The notes under the pieces are model-generated. The model was given only the letters and a program-made list of their open reading frames with translations, had not been told where the DNA came from and did no database searches. Positions 8,340 to 17,801 of a stretch of 64,000 nucleotides of DNA are shown here, in pieces. Position 1 is the first letter of the stretch, and the number at the start of each line of letters is the position of its first letter. This DNA comes from Parvibaculum lavamentivorans DS-1 (GTDB lineage: Bacteria > Pseudomonadota > Alphaproteobacteria > Parvibaculales > Parvibaculaceae): assembly GCF_000017565.1 (NCBI RefSeq), contig NC_009719.1:248001-312000 (forward strand), written 5' to 3'. Position numbers and translations under genes: made by a program.

Positions 8340-9326
8340 ATGGACCAGTCCACACTAATGATCGCTGGAATTGCCGTTCTTGCCGCCCTCTGCATAGGCG
8401 CCATCGGATTTCTGTTTGTAGGCGGTGAATCCCGCTCACAGAAAAGGGTGGCCCGCGTCACGCGCGCAGGAAATGCACGCCTAGTTGCTGTCGATGGTGA
8501 AGTCGACAATAGCGAAAAGCGCCGCAAGCAAATGCAGGAAACGCTCAAGGGGCTTGAGGAAAAGCAGCAGGAGCACAAGAAGCGCGTTTCATTGAACACC
8601 CGCATCGAGCGAGCGGGACTCGAGATGACAACACGAAATTTCTATATTGCGAGCATCGTCACCGGCATCGCCTTTTTTCTTGTCTTCAAGCTTGTAGGGC
8701 TGTCGCTCCTGGTTTCGGCCTTGAGCGGTTTCGCCGGCGGCTTCGGCTTCCCGCGATGGGTATTGTCGTACCTTATCAAGCGCCGTCAGAAGGCGTTTAC
8801 CGAAGAATTCGCGAATGCTATCGACGTCATCGTGCGCGGCGTCAAATCCGGCTTACCGGTCAATGATTGTCTGAAGCTCATCGCCACGGAATCACCAGAG
8901 CCCGTACGGACCGAGTTTCAGGGAATTGTAGAAGGCCAGCGTGTTGGCGTCACCCTGGAGCAGGGTCTCGCCAAGATCTACGAGCGAATGCCATTGCCGG
9001 AAGTGAATTTCTTTCAGATCGTGCTCGCCATTCAGCAGAAGACTGGCGGCAATCTGTCCGAAGCGTTGGGAAATCTCTCAAAAGTTCTTCGTGAGCGCAA
9101 AAAAATGCGTGGGAAAATCCAGGCGATGTCTCAGGAAGCTAAGGCATCGGCAGGCATTATCGGGTCGCTTCCGCCCGGCGTCATGCTGCTTATCTACTTC
9201 AGCTCGCCGGGCTACATGGACGTACTTTTTTCGACCACGGCCGGCAACATGATCATCGTCGGCGGCATCATGTGGATGGCTATCGGCGTTCTCGTCATGA
9301 AGAAGATGATCGACTTCAAGTTTTAG
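8340..9326 (+). CDS. tadB: Flp pilus inner-membrane protein TadB
   Basis: This 328-residue T2SSF-type platform protein has an N-terminal membrane segment (residues 5-28), a charged linker rich in Lys/Glu/Gln (about 45-85), a paired hydrophobic region (about 105-145) and C-terminal membrane segments ending in KKMIDFKF. The central GVKSGLPVNDCLKLIA and QKTGGNLSEALGNLSKVLRERK motifs are typical of TadB/GspF proteins. ATG 8340 is preferred to a TTG at 8316 inside the cpaF stop region. It pairs with TadC in the inner membrane as the platform of the CpaF motor. Confidence 0.93.
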   Translation: MDQSTLMIAGIAVLAALCIGAIGFLFVGGESRSQKRVARVTRAGNARLVAVDGEVDNSEKRRKQMQETLKGLEEKQQEHKKRVSLNTRIERAGLEMTTRNFYIASIVTGIAFFLVFKLVGLSLLVSALSGFAGGFGFPRWVLSYLIKRRQKAFTEEFANAIDVIVRGVKSGLPVNDCLKLIATESPEPVRTEFQGIVEGQRVGVTLEQGLAKIYERMPLPEVNFFQIVLAIQQKTGGNLSEALGNLSKVLRERKKMRGKIQAMSQEAKASAGIIGSLPPGVMLLIYFSSPGYMDVLFSTTAGNMIIVGGIMWMAIGVLVMKKMIDFKF

Positions 9327-9340
9327 GATCGGAAGAGAAA

Positions 9341-10309
9341 GTGTTTCAAATCGCCGCGAGCATGTTCAGTATCGAAAACGTGGTGACGTTGCTCACGGCG
9401 GTAGCGGCGTTTGCGACGATCTTTACGTTGACGGCACCGCTCCTGAACACAGACAAGCTCTCCACCCGCATGAAGTATGTTTCTACCGAGCGAGAGGCAA
9501 TGCGCGCGCGTGCGCGCGAGGCTCTCGCCCAGGAAAAGACCCGTCTGCGCCATACGCCGAAAGGGTTCATAAAACAGGTGGTCGAGAAGTTTGCGAGCGG
9601 CAACATGCTTGAAAATGCTGCTGTGAAGGAGAAACTTCGTCAGGCAGGCTTTCGCGGCCCGGGACCGATGTATACGTTCGTCTTTTTCCGCTTTGTCATG
9701 CCGCCAGTGCTTTTCGTGGTGACGCTGCTTTATATGGTGTTTGTCAACGATTTCGGTCTGCAGCCTATGGCGCGTCTTGCCGTCTCGTGTGCCGCGGCTT
9801 TTGTCGGCTTCTATTTACCCAACCTTTTTGTCGAGAACGTCATTTCGCGCCGGCAGGATTCGATTCGAAAGGCATTTCCGGATGCTCTCGATCTTATGTT
9901 GATCTGCGTGGAGTCGGGAATGTCTATCGAAGCGGCCTTCCAGAAAGTTGCGGCCGAGATAGGTGCCCAGTCGGTCGAGCTTGCCGAGGAGTTGGGGCTG
10001 ACGACGGCGGAGCTTTCCTACCTTCAGGAGCGCCGCATGGCATATGAGAACCTAGCCAGACGCACTGGCCTGCCGGGGGTGAAGGCGGTGGCGACGACGC
10101 TGATACAGGCGGAGCGTTACGGTACGCCGCTTGGACAGGCGTTGCGCGTCATGGCACAGGAGAACCGCGACATGCGGATGGCGGAAGCAGAAAAAAAGGC
10201 GGCCGGTCTGCCGCCGAAGCTGACGGTGCCGATGATCCTGTTCTTCCTTCCGGTGCTCTTCGGCGTCATCCTAGGGCCCGCCATCATTAAGTCCTTCGCC
10301 AACGTCTGA
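9341..10309 (+). CDS. tadC: Flp pilus inner-membrane protein TadC
   Basis: This second T2SSF-family platform protein has 322 residues. Membrane segments lie near residues 12-33, 105-130, 133-158 and at the C terminus (ILFFLPVLFGVILGPAII). The conserved cytoplasmic part includes FPDALDLMLICVESGMSIEA and QAERYGTPLGQALRVMAQE. The GTG at 9341 has GGAAGAG upstream; ATG 9362 is an alternative. The gene ends the plus-strand cpa operon just before a strong terminator. TadE/F/G minor pilin genes, common in other tad loci, are not adjacent here. Confidence 0.92.
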   Translation: MFQIAASMFSIENVVTLLTAVAAFATIFTLTAPLLNTDKLSTRMKYVSTEREAMRARAREALAQEKTRLRHTPKGFIKQVVEKFASGNMLENAAVKEKLRQAGFRGPGPMYTFVFFRFVMPPVLFVVTLLYMVFVNDFGLQPMARLAVSCAAAFVGFYLPNLFVENVISRRQDSIRKAFPDALDLMLICVESGMSIEAAFQKVAAEIGAQSVELAEELGLTTAELSYLQERRMAYENLARRTGLPGVKAVATTLIQAERYGTPLGQALRVMAQENRDMRMAEAEKKAAGLPPKLTVPMILFFLPVLFGVILGPAIIKSFANV

Positions 10310-10325
10310 CATTTCTTTCTCATGG

Positions 10326-10361
10326 AAAAGGCGCCTGCCGGAAGGCCGGCGGCGCCTTTTT
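10326..10361. terminator. Bidirectional terminator between tadC and tadD
   Basis: A hairpin with arms AAAAGGCGCC and GGCGCCTTTT, an inner TGCCGG/CCGGCG stem and T-runs on both strands lies between the convergent tadC and tadD genes. It can stop transcription from either side. Confidence 0.85.
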
Positions 10362-10407
10362 ATTGTCTGACGATGAACGAAGCTGGGCGTGGAAGCGATC
10401 CGGGAGC

Positions 10408-11388
10408 CTAGTAAATTGAAACGCGGGTCTCCGGCGGCAGCGACGATACCTGGTCTTCCTTCTCGTTACGGCTTTCTTTCGCAGCGGCAGGTTGTTTGCC
10501 GGTTGGCTGAGGTGCGGGTGCTGTCGTGTCAGGCTGCCGGTCAAGCTCTTCGAGCTGTTTCCACAATGCCGGTTGCGCAAGCATGGAACGGAGATAGGCG
10601 ATGTTGCCGTCTGCAACGTTGGCAGGCAGGTCGGCGCGTGCCAGCCGTTCAGCCTCATCGAAGTTTCCCTTGAGGCCGAGAATGATGGCGAGATTTTGCC
10701 GCGCGTAAGCGTCGGCGCGGGTATCTGCGACGGCCTTGCGGAGTGTCCGCTCGGCCATGTCGAGATCTCCCGTCAGCGCATAGGAAAGGCCGAGGTTGGT
10801 AAGTACGGACGGGTTGTCGGGCGAAAGTTCGAGCGCTTCGTTGTAGCGGCTCTTGGCTTCCTCGTATCGGCCCGTCTGATCGAGCGCTACGCCGAGGGCC
10901 GAGCGAATACTCCAGTCTTGCGGCGATTTGCGGGCGGCGGTTTCCAGCATCGCAACCGCCTGGTCCGGCCTGCCGCTCGCGGCCAGAGCCTTGCCGGCTT
11001 CGGCGAGCACATCCGCGTTCTCGGGATGTTTTATCTGAGCGCGCTGCATCACGGTGAGCGACTGTGCAATCGAACCTATCTGCCGGAGCGCCTTGGAATA
11101 GTTGACGGTCGTAACAGCATCGTCGGGCGAGCGCTCGTAAAGCGCGCCCCAGTACGCGGCGGCGGCGACATAATCCTGAGTCTTTGTGCTTTCGATGGCT
11201 GCATTCCGGAGCGCCGGTGTGTCGATCTGAGCCTGCGCGGCTTCGCTGGGCGTCTGGGCGGTCGAGGTGGTGCTGGTTGATGCACATCCTGAAAGCGCGA
11301 GGGCGGAGCAGAGCGATGCCGCGGCAAGCCAGCCGCCGCGCTTTGCGCGGAAGGTGAATTGCGGGGTTTGGTCTGCAAAACAGCTCAT
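10408..11388 (-). CDS. tadD: TPR lipoprotein TadD
   Basis: This 326-residue protein has a lipoprotein signal (SLCSALALSGCAS, lipid cysteine near residue 35) and five or more tetratricopeptide repeats between about 65 and 260. Examples are YEEAKSRYNEALELSPDNPS and VLTNLGLSYALTGDLDMAER. The C-terminal tail is rich in Pro, Gln and Glu and probably disordered. TadD proteins are outer-membrane-associated pilotins or assembly factors for the tad secretin. It converges on tadC and shares its terminator. No clear Shine-Dalgarno site precedes ATG 11388. Confidence 0.88.
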   Translation of the reverse strand: MSCFADQTPQFTFRAKRGGWLAAASLCSALALSGCASTSTTSTAQTPSEAAQAQIDTPALRNAAIESTKTQDYVAAAAYWGALYERSPDDAVTTVNYSKALRQIGSIAQSLTVMQRAQIKHPENADVLAEAGKALAASGRPDQAVAMLETAARKSPQDWSIRSALGVALDQTGRYEEAKSRYNEALELSPDNPSVLTNLGLSYALTGDLDMAERTLRKAVADTRADAYARQNLAIILGLKGNFDEAERLARADLPANVADGNIAYLRSMLAQPALWKQLEELDRQPDTTAPAPQPTGKQPAAAKESRNEKEDQVSSLPPETRVSIY

Positions 11389-11555
11389 GATGGTCGGTCC
11401 CGGTATATGAGGTCGGGATAGTCCCTGAATCTGGGGCTATGCCCTAAAGTGATCTTGAAACAGAGCGGTCAAGAAAAGATTAATTATAAGAATTGGGGGG
11501 ATTCGCGGATCATGGGCCTCACAGAGCCATTTTTGCCGTCGCCAGGACAGGGCCC

Positions 11556-12686
11556 ATGGAACTGAAAAAAATCCCGGAAGCCGCCCGGCGGTTGCTTGAG
11601 GATGCAAAGACCGTCCTTTCGCGCGTGCCCACCCGAATGATCACGGCAGCTCTGGGCGCCATTATCGTCCTCGCCGCCTTGCTCCTGTTCTATCTGCGTC
11701 CACCCACAAGCATGGAGGAAGCGCCTGAAGCGGTTACGTTCTTCCAGATCGGAACCGGGAGCGCGGGCGATGAGTATTTCGCCGTGGGGGAGCGGCTGGC
11801 GGCAGCGATCGGGCGCCCGCCTGGAACGCCTCGATGTGAACGCGGTATGCCTTGCGGCGTCGCCGGATTACTTGCAGTGGCGCGATCCTCAGCCGGACCT
11901 GTCGCCAATGTCCGCGCTGTGAGCGCAGGACTTTTCGATTCCGCCCTTGTCGCCGCGCCCATTCTAGAACTCGCAGCGCGGGGCGAGACACCGTTCAAGG
12001 GCGAGAAGCCGGTGACCAATTTGCGCGCCATTGCCGGCGTGTACCGTGAAGCGCTCTATCTTGTTGCAAGTCGCAACGCCAATATCGGTTCTGTCGCGGA
12101 TTTGGAGAATATGCGCGTCTCGGTCGGTCCGCCTGGCTCGGGCACTCGGGAAGCGGCATTGCCTGTGCTCGCGGTCCATAGTCTCGGCCGCCGGACTGTA
12201 CAGATTTCCGAATACGACACAGAGACCGCGATCGACCTGACCCTGCGCGGCCAGCTCGACGCCTTCTTCCTGGTCGATGCCTTGCCGTCTACTGAAATCG
12301 CCAGCCTTGCCGACCGAGGTTCGATCAACATCGTCCCTGTAGACGGGGAGGAAGTTCGGCAGCTTACGCGTCCCGGCGAAAGCTTTCAGCCGCTTCTGAT
12401 CCCGGCCGACCTTTATCGTTTCGTCCCTGAGACCCAAACGCTTGGTGTATCCATGGTCTGGATCGTCAATGAAGAGGCCGACCCGGATCTCATCCACGAC
12501 ATTACCGAAGCGCTTTTTTCCCCAAACAATCGTCCATTGCTTTCGAGTCCGGTTTTGCCGGGGCTGCTGCCGGGAGAAGAAGGAGAGCGGGCGAAATTCG
12601 CAACGTCGTCCATTCCCGTTCCCCTCCATGAGGGAGCAAAGCGCTACTACCGTGAACAGGGATTGACCGTGGAAGAGGAGCCCTAA
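11556..12686 (+). CDS. TAXI-family TRAP transporter solute-binding protein, membrane-anchored
   Basis: This 376-residue protein has a TAXI-type substrate-binding fold: FFQIGTGSAGDEYFAVGERLA near residue 65, then GVAGLLAVARSSAGPVANV, and VASRNANIGSVADLENMRV with VGPPGSGTREAALPVL. The N terminus is a single hydrophobic segment (about 30-48) after about 27 charged residues, more like an anchor than a cleaved signal. No TRAP permease gene is nearby. ATG 11556 is chosen because the frame upstream to 11493 lacks support. It converges with the GST gene and the two stops overlap by four bases. The substrate is unknown. Confidence 0.8.
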   Translation: MELKKIPEAARRLLEDAKTVLSRVPTRMITAALGAIIVLAALLLFYLRPPTSMEEAPEAVTFFQIGTGSAGDEYFAVGERLAAAIGRPPGTPRCERGMPCGVAGLLAVARSSAGPVANVRAVSAGLFDSALVAAPILELAARGETPFKGEKPVTNLRAIAGVYREALYLVASRNANIGSVADLENMRVSVGPPGSGTREAALPVLAVHSLGRRTVQISEYDTETAIDLTLRGQLDAFFLVDALPSTEIASLADRGSINIVPVDGEEVRQLTRPGESFQPLLIPADLYRFVPETQTLGVSMVWIVNEEADPDLIHDITEALFSPNNRPLLSSPVLPGLLPGEEGERAKFATSSIPVPLHEGAKRYYREQGLTVEEEP

Positions 12687-13366
12687 GACGAGGCCGTCTT
12701 TTCTCTTTCTTCCATTTCGGCACCCGCGATCCATTCCCGCATCGAAGGCAGTGTGAGCACTGCATTCATATAGGCTCGCGCGGTGCCATCATCGCCCATG
12801 GCGGCAAGGTCTACACCGTAGGTCTCGAACCGGGTCACCACGGGTGCATACATTGCATCCGCGACGCCAAAGCGGCCGAAGAGAAAGCCGTGATCGTCTG
12901 CAGCTTGCTGCCCGAAGCGGCTGCGTAGTCCCCGCCACATTTCGACTATGCGCCGCGCGCAGGCAATGGCCTCCTCCGTGTGGCCTTCGCCGGGATGACG
13001 CTCCAAAACCGCCATGGGCATGTCCCGGCGAAGTCCTTGAAACCCGGAATGCATTTCCGCACAAGCACTGCGGGCGAGCGCGCGCGCAAGCGTGTCCTGC
13101 GGCCAAAGCCTCTTGTCGGGAAAAAGGTCGGCCATCGTTTCGCAGATGGCGAGCGAGTCGCCGATCGCTGCGCCCCGCCATTTCAGAGCCGGTATGAAGC
13201 CGGTTGGTGAATGAGCAAGGATTTGCAGTTTCGTATCGGATTGGCGGAGCCGGATGGAAGTTTCGATGAACGGGATACCTGCCTGCCGCATCAACAGCCA
13301 GGGACGCAGGCTCCAGCTCGACCAGTTTTTGTCACCGATCACAAGCTCGAAATCGGGCGTCGCCAT
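12683..13366 (-). CDS. Glutathione S-transferase family protein
   Basis: This 227-residue cytosolic protein has an N-terminal thioredoxin-like GST domain (residues 5-80: KNWSSWSLRPWLLMRQAGI, cis-Pro in GFIPALKW, then GDSLAICETMADLFP with the glutathione-binding Asp-Ser pair) and an all-helical C-terminal domain (about 95-215). The serines in NWSSWS are candidates for the catalytic position. Substrate cannot be told from sequence. ATG 13366 gives the usual GST length. It is divergent from the aminopeptidase gene. Confidence 0.88.
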   Translation of the reverse strand: MATPDFELVIGDKNWSSWSLRPWLLMRQAGIPFIETSIRLRQSDTKLQILAHSPTGFIPALKWRGAAIGDSLAICETMADLFPDKRLWPQDTLARALARSACAEMHSGFQGLRRDMPMAVLERHPGEGHTEEAIACARRIVEMWRGLRSRFGQQAADDHGFLFGRFGVADAMYAPVVTRFETYGVDLAAMGDDGTARAYMNAVLTLPSMREWIAGAEMEEREKTASS

Positions 13367-13471
13367 TTGTTCCCCCTGCTGCGATATCGTGGCCGTTGCG
13401 GCCACATCGGCCTCTCTATAAGGTTTTGGACCTGCGAAATCACCTAAATCCTGACCCAGGAAGGCGACCGC

Positions 13472-14848
13472 GTGCTCGATATTTTCATCACCAGGAAAGA
13501 CGCGGCGGCGACGCCCATCTGGCAAATCCGTTCGGGCGAAGCCGAGGCATGGTGCGGAACCCATGCGGGCCCAGGGGCGGCCTGGGTGGCCACGTCCGGG
13601 TTCAAGGGCGAAGCCGGCAAGGTCCTGCTTCTGCCGGATGGCTCGGGGGGGCTTGCGGGCGTTCTCCTTGGATTGGGCGATGGCAGCGATCCGTTTGTGG
13701 CCGGCGCGCTCGCCTCCGCCTTGCCAATGGGGGACTACAGATTTGCCGGTGAAAGCCGCAGTGACGCATCCAAGGCAGTACTCGGATACGCGCTCGGTAC
13801 TTATCGCTTCACTCGTTATTCGGGAAGTCCGCGAGACTGGCCGCGTCTCGTACTGCCGGAAAATGTGGATGGGGAGGAGGTGAGCCGTCTTGCGCGCGCC
13901 ATCTTCCTGGTTCGAGACCTGATCAATACACCCGCCGCGGATATGAGCCCGGCCGATCTCGCCGCCGCCGCGGAAAGAGTTGCAGCCGACAACGGGGCTT
14001 CTTTCGACGTGATCGAGGGCGAAGCCCTGCTGGCTGCAAACTACCCGATGATCCATGCGGTTGGTCGCGCCGCCGCCATTGCCCCCCGGCTCATTGATGT
14101 GCGGTGGGGACGAACGGAAGCGCCGAAAGTGACGCTGGTGGGCAAGGGGGTATGCTTCGACACGGGTGGACTGGACTTGAAGCCATCGAATGCGATGCTG
14201 CTCATGAAGAAGGACATGGGCGGTGCGGCATGCGTGCTGGCTCTCGCACAGCTCATCATGGAGGCAAAACTCGACGTGCGGCTGCGCGTACTCATTCCGG
14301 CAGTGGAGAACAGTGTCTCCGGAAATGCATTTCGGCCTGGCGATATCCTCCAGAGCCGCAAGGGAATAACGGTTGAGATAGGAAACACCGACGCAGAGGG
14401 GCGTTTGGTTCTTGCCGACGCGCTCTCGGAAGCCGATAGCGAAGCACCCGAGCTGATCATCGACATGGCGACACTGACCGGTGCGGCAAGGACGGCGCTC
14501 GGCCCGGACCTGCCGCCCTTCTATACGGATGACGACACGTTTGCGGAAGAGATGGCTGTTTCCGCCGAAGCCATGGCCGACCCGCTCTGGCGGATGCCGC
14601 TCTGGAAGCCCTACGACGCGTGGCTCGAAAGCAAGGTCGCGGATGTGAACCACGTTTCGGACGGTCCGTTCGCGGGGTCGATTACAGCGGCGCTCTTTCT
14701 CCGCCGCTTTGTCGAGAAGGCCGCCACTCATGTCCATTTCGATATCTACGGCTGGGCACCGAAGCCTCGGCCAGGCCGGCCCGTCGGCGGAGAAGCCCAG
14801 GGTATCCGCGCCCTTTACCACCTCCTTCAACGCCGTTACGGGGCGTGA
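13472..14848 (+). CDS. M17 leucyl aminopeptidase family protein
   Basis: This 458-residue cytosolic di-metal aminopeptidase removes N-terminal residues from peptides. The C-terminal catalytic domain shows GKGVCFDTGGLDLKPSNAML (about 229-248, metal Lys/Asp), KKDMGGA, and the family signature NTDAEGRLVLADAL (about 306-319) with two metal ligands. The N-terminal domain is shorter and divergent compared with PepA, as in alphaproteobacterial M17 proteins. The start is GTG 13472 with AGGAAGG upstream. A MarR regulator and an NlpC/P60 peptidase follow on the same strand, suggesting a peptide or peptidoglycan turnover group. Confidence 0.92.
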   Translation: MLDIFITRKDAAATPIWQIRSGEAEAWCGTHAGPGAAWVATSGFKGEAGKVLLLPDGSGGLAGVLLGLGDGSDPFVAGALASALPMGDYRFAGESRSDASKAVLGYALGTYRFTRYSGSPRDWPRLVLPENVDGEEVSRLARAIFLVRDLINTPAADMSPADLAAAAERVAADNGASFDVIEGEALLAANYPMIHAVGRAAAIAPRLIDVRWGRTEAPKVTLVGKGVCFDTGGLDLKPSNAMLLMKKDMGGAACVLALAQLIMEAKLDVRLRVLIPAVENSVSGNAFRPGDILQSRKGITVEIGNTDAEGRLVLADALSEADSEAPELIIDMATLTGAARTALGPDLPPFYTDDDTFAEEMAVSAEAMADPLWRMPLWKPYDAWLESKVADVNHVSDGPFAGSITAALFLRRFVEKAATHVHFDIYGWAPKPRPGRPVGGEAQGIRALYHLLQRRYGA

Positions 14849-14934
14849 CACTTGCCCCGTTGCAGACTCTCGTTAGACTAATCCGGGCCCGGAATGGAGT
14901 GCCGGGCGGGGGATTGGCAGCGTTGGGGGCGTCG

Positions 14935-15306
14935 ATGCCGGGACTATCTCTGACAGGGGCCGTAGAGCTGAAGCCGGTTCAGGCTCTTTCGCTGTGGCAC
15001 AATGTCGTGCTTCAGTCCGTTCGCAGGGACGGACCGGACCTATCTTCAAGGCAACTCGCCATCATGTTCATCGTCTATCTCGATCCGCCGCCCCACACTG
15101 TTCGCGGTCTTGCGGCTTCGCTGGGCGTGTCGAAGCCTGCTGTCACACGCGCACTCGACACCTTGGGCGGTCTTGATCTTCTGAAGCGGACGCGCGACGA
15201 GGCCGACCGGCGCAATGTGTTGGTGCAGCGAACCGTAAAGGGGTCGGCCTTCATGCATGATTTCGCCGACCTCATCGTCAACTCGTCGAGAGGCCTTCAG
15301 GCATGA
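14935..15306 (+). CDS. MarR-like winged-helix regulator
   Basis: This 123-residue protein has a winged helix: SSRQLAIMFIVYLD, then RGLAASLGVSKPAVTRALDT as the helix-turn-helix (about residues 59-78), and the wing TRDEADRRNVLVQRT. It lacks the long C-terminal dimer helices of full MarR proteins, so it is at the short end of the family. ATG 14935 follows a G-rich stretch; an open frame upstream runs back into the aminopeptidase gene and is not coding. Its stop overlaps the start of the NlpC/P60 gene by four bases, so the two are coupled. Target genes are unknown. Confidence 0.82.
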   Translation: MPGLSLTGAVELKPVQALSLWHNVVLQSVRRDGPDLSSRQLAIMFIVYLDPPPHTVRGLAASLGVSKPAVTRALDTLGGLDLLKRTRDEADRRNVLVQRTVKGSAFMHDFADLIVNSSRGLQA

Positions 15307-16172
15307 GCCGTGAACGCGGCCCGGACCACCGCCTCAATCCCTATCGTGACGATCTGGCAGCGGCGCATTTGCGTGGCGAGGTCAAGGCAACCCGCTTCGT
15401 CGAAGGCGTCGACCGGCAGGTGCAGGCATGTTCGCTGCCCCTGCTGCGCCGGCCGGAACTAGCCGCCCCCATGGATACCCAACTTCTTTATGGGGAAGTC
15501 TTCCGCGTCTACGAAGAAAAGAACGGATGGGCATGGGGCCAATCTGCACTCGACGATTATGTGGGCTATGTCGAAGCGAAGGATCTGGTCTCCCGTCCTG
15601 CAAAGGCAACACATACGGTTGCCGCACTTCGAACATTCATCTATCCAAAACCTGATCTGAAAACGCGTCCGGCCCTGCCTGTCTCGATGAACGCAAAGCT
15701 GAGAGTTGTCGGCGCGCGCGGTAATTTCAGCGAAATTGAAAGTGGCGGGTGGGTCTTTTCGGCGCACTTGGCTACAGTCGGGTCTTATGTGCGGGATTTC
15801 GTTGCCGTTGCCGAGGAGTTCATCGGTGTGCCCTATCTCTGGGGAGGGCGGGACAGCCTGGGCGTGGATTGCTCCGGACTTGTTCAGATGGCGCTGGAGC
15901 GGGCGGGCATCTCCTCGCTGCGCGATACCGACATGCAGGAAGCGACACTGGGCGAAGCGCTACCGGAGCCGATCGATTTTACCGCGCTTCATCGGGGCGA
16001 TCTCGTGTTCTGGAAAGGCCATGTCGGCATCATGGTCGATGCAGAACGCATGATCCATGCTAACGGATTTCATATGCGCGTCGAAGTGGAACGGCTCGAC
16101 ATAGCGATGTCGCGCATTGCCCGTTCGGACGCGGGGCATGTCACGACGATCAAGAGGTTGCCGGGGCGCTGA
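15303..16172 (+). CDS. NlpC/P60 (C40) peptidase with SH3-like domains
   Basis: This 289-residue protein probably cuts cell-wall or related peptides. The N-terminal half (about 40-155) resembles two SH3-type modules (LLYGEVFRVYEEKNGWAWGQ, then VGYVEAKDL). The C-terminal C40 domain has the catalytic cysteine in GVDCSGLVQ near residue 190, the histidine in GHVGIM near 240 and a third polar residue in MIHANGF near 253. No signal peptide is seen, as in many alphaproteobacterial homologues that are annotated as dipeptidyl-peptidase-VI-like. Its start overlaps the MarR stop. Confidence 0.9.
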   Translation: MSRERGPDHRLNPYRDDLAAAHLRGEVKATRFVEGVDRQVQACSLPLLRRPELAAPMDTQLLYGEVFRVYEEKNGWAWGQSALDDYVGYVEAKDLVSRPAKATHTVAALRTFIYPKPDLKTRPALPVSMNAKLRVVGARGNFSEIESGGWVFSAHLATVGSYVRDFVAVAEEFIGVPYLWGGRDSLGVDCSGLVQMALERAGISSLRDTDMQEATLGEALPEPIDFTALHRGDLVFWKGHVGIMVDAERMIHANGFHMRVEVERLDIAMSRIARSDAGHVTTIKRLPGR

Positions 16173-17801
16173 CTACTCGGAAACGGCCCCTGCCGGCGTG
16201 ACGGCAAGATCGAATGCCGCCGCCATCAACGCCTTGGTGTATTCGGTTTTCGGCGCATCGAAAACCTGATCGGCCGTCCCCGTCTCTACAACTTTGCCCC
16301 CCCGCATGACGATGATGTCGTCCGCAAGCGCTCTCACCACCTTCAAATCGTGGCTGATGAAGAGATAGGCGAGATTATACCGCCTCTGCAGATCGCGCAG
16401 AAGGTCGACGATTTGGGCCTGCACGGACATGTCCAGGGCACTGGTAGGCTCGTCGAGCATTACAAAACGCGGCTTTAGTGCCATCGCGCGCGCAATGGCA
16501 ATGCGCTGTCGCTGGCCACCGGAAAATTCGTGCGGATACCGGTCCTGCATTTCCGGGTCGAGGCCAACTTCGCCAAGAGCTTCAGACACATGCATTCGCA
16601 GCTCGGCTGCCGCGAGCCCCGGTTGCTGAATGCGGAGGCCCTCGCTCACAATATCCGAGACGGACATGCGCGGACTGAGCGAGCCAAAGGGATCTTGGAA
16701 GACGATCTGCATATCCCGGCGAAGCGGCCTTAGCTCTTTGGATTTCAGCCCCTGAATGGATTTTGCATTGAAGCGAATGTCGCCTTCACTTGAAAGCAAC
16801 CGCATGAGTGCGAGGCCCAAAGTTGTCTTGCCCGATCCGGATTCTCCAACAACGCCGAGCGTCCGGCCCTCGCGCAGGGTAAGTGAGACGTCGTCGACAG
16901 CCTTTATATGTCCTACCGTACGCCGGAGCAGACCGCGTCTGATCGGAAACCAGACCTTCAGATTTTCGGCTTCCATGACGACAGGGCCGTCCTTCGGCGC
17001 GCCGAGAGAGCGTCCTTTCGGTTCTGAGGCAAGGAGGTGCTGCGTGTAGGGATGCTTGGGTGTGGTGAATATCTGTTCCGTCGGCCCGCGCTCCACGATC
17101 TCACCCTTGGTCATGACGAAGACGCGGTCTGCCATCTTCCTGACAATGCCGAGATCGTGCGTGATGAGAAGTAGCGCCATCCCCATCTCGCGTTTCAAAT
17201 CCTTCAGCAGCTCAAGAATCTGTGCCTGAACCGTAACGTCGAGTGCCGTTGTCGGCTCGTCGGCGATCAGCAGGTCCGGCTCATTGGCAAGCGCCATGGC
17301 GATGATGACGCGCTGGCGTTGTCCGCCCGACAGCTGATGCGGATAGGCGTCGAGTCTTTCCTCCGCATTGGGGATGCCGACTTTCCGCAACAGGTCGAGT
17401 ACGCGCGCGCGCACGGCAGGACCGCGCATCCCTTTGTGCTCACTCAACACCTCGCCAACCTGCCGTTCGATTGTATGGAGTGGATTGAGGGAGGTAAGAG
17501 GCTCCTGAAAAACCATGGTTATCTTGTTGCCGCGGATGCGGCGCATGGTCTTTTCGTCGGCTCCAATGAGATTTTGTCCGCCAAAGAAGATTTCGCCATT
17601 TGGATGAAAGGCTTGCGGATAGGACAGGAGCTGCATGATCGATAGCGCGGAAACGGATTTCCCCGATCCGGATTCACCGACCAGCGCTACGGTTTCACCA
17701 TGCTTGATGTCGAACGATATGCGGTTTACGGCAATCGTTTCTTGGCCGTCCATGCGGAAGCCGACAGAGAGATTTTTCACTTCTACCAGCGGCGCGCTCA
17801 T
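16173..17801 (-). CDS. yejF: Peptide ABC transporter ATP-binding protein, YejF type (double ABC)
   Basis: This 542-residue protein carries two complete ABC ATPase domains. Domain 1 (about 5-260) has [17 protein letters not shown] and [12 protein letters not shown]; domain 2 (about 285-530) has [17 protein letters not shown] and [11 protein letters not shown]. Each is followed by the oligopeptide-transporter C-terminal extension (KHPYTQHLL and KTEYTKALM). It energises peptide uptake with the YejB and YejE permeases encoded upstream; its start codon overlaps the yejE stop by four bases. Confidence 0.95.
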   Translation of the reverse strand: MSAPLVEVKNLSVGFRMDGQETIAVNRISFDIKHGETVALVGESGSGKSVSALSIMQLLSYPQAFHPNGEIFFGGQNLIGADEKTMRRIRGNKITMVFQEPLTSLNPLHTIERQVGEVLSEHKGMRGPAVRARVLDLLRKVGIPNAEERLDAYPHQLSGGQRQRVIIAMALANEPDLLIADEPTTALDVTVQAQILELLKDLKREMGMALLLITHDLGIVRKMADRVFVMTKGEIVERGPTEQIFTTPKHPYTQHLLASEPKGRSLGAPKDGPVVMEAENLKVWFPIRRGLLRRTVGHIKAVDDVSLTLREGRTLGVVGESGSGKTTLGLALMRLLSSEGDIRFNAKSIQGLKSKELRPLRRDMQIVFQDPFGSLSPRMSVSDIVSEGLRIQQPGLAAAELRMHVSEALGEVGLDPEMQDRYPHEFSGGQRQRIAIARAMALKPRFVMLDEPTSALDMSVQAQIVDLLRDLQRRYNLAYLFISHDLKVVRALADDIIVMRGGKVVETGTADQVFDAPKTEYTKALMAAAFDLAVTPAGAVSE

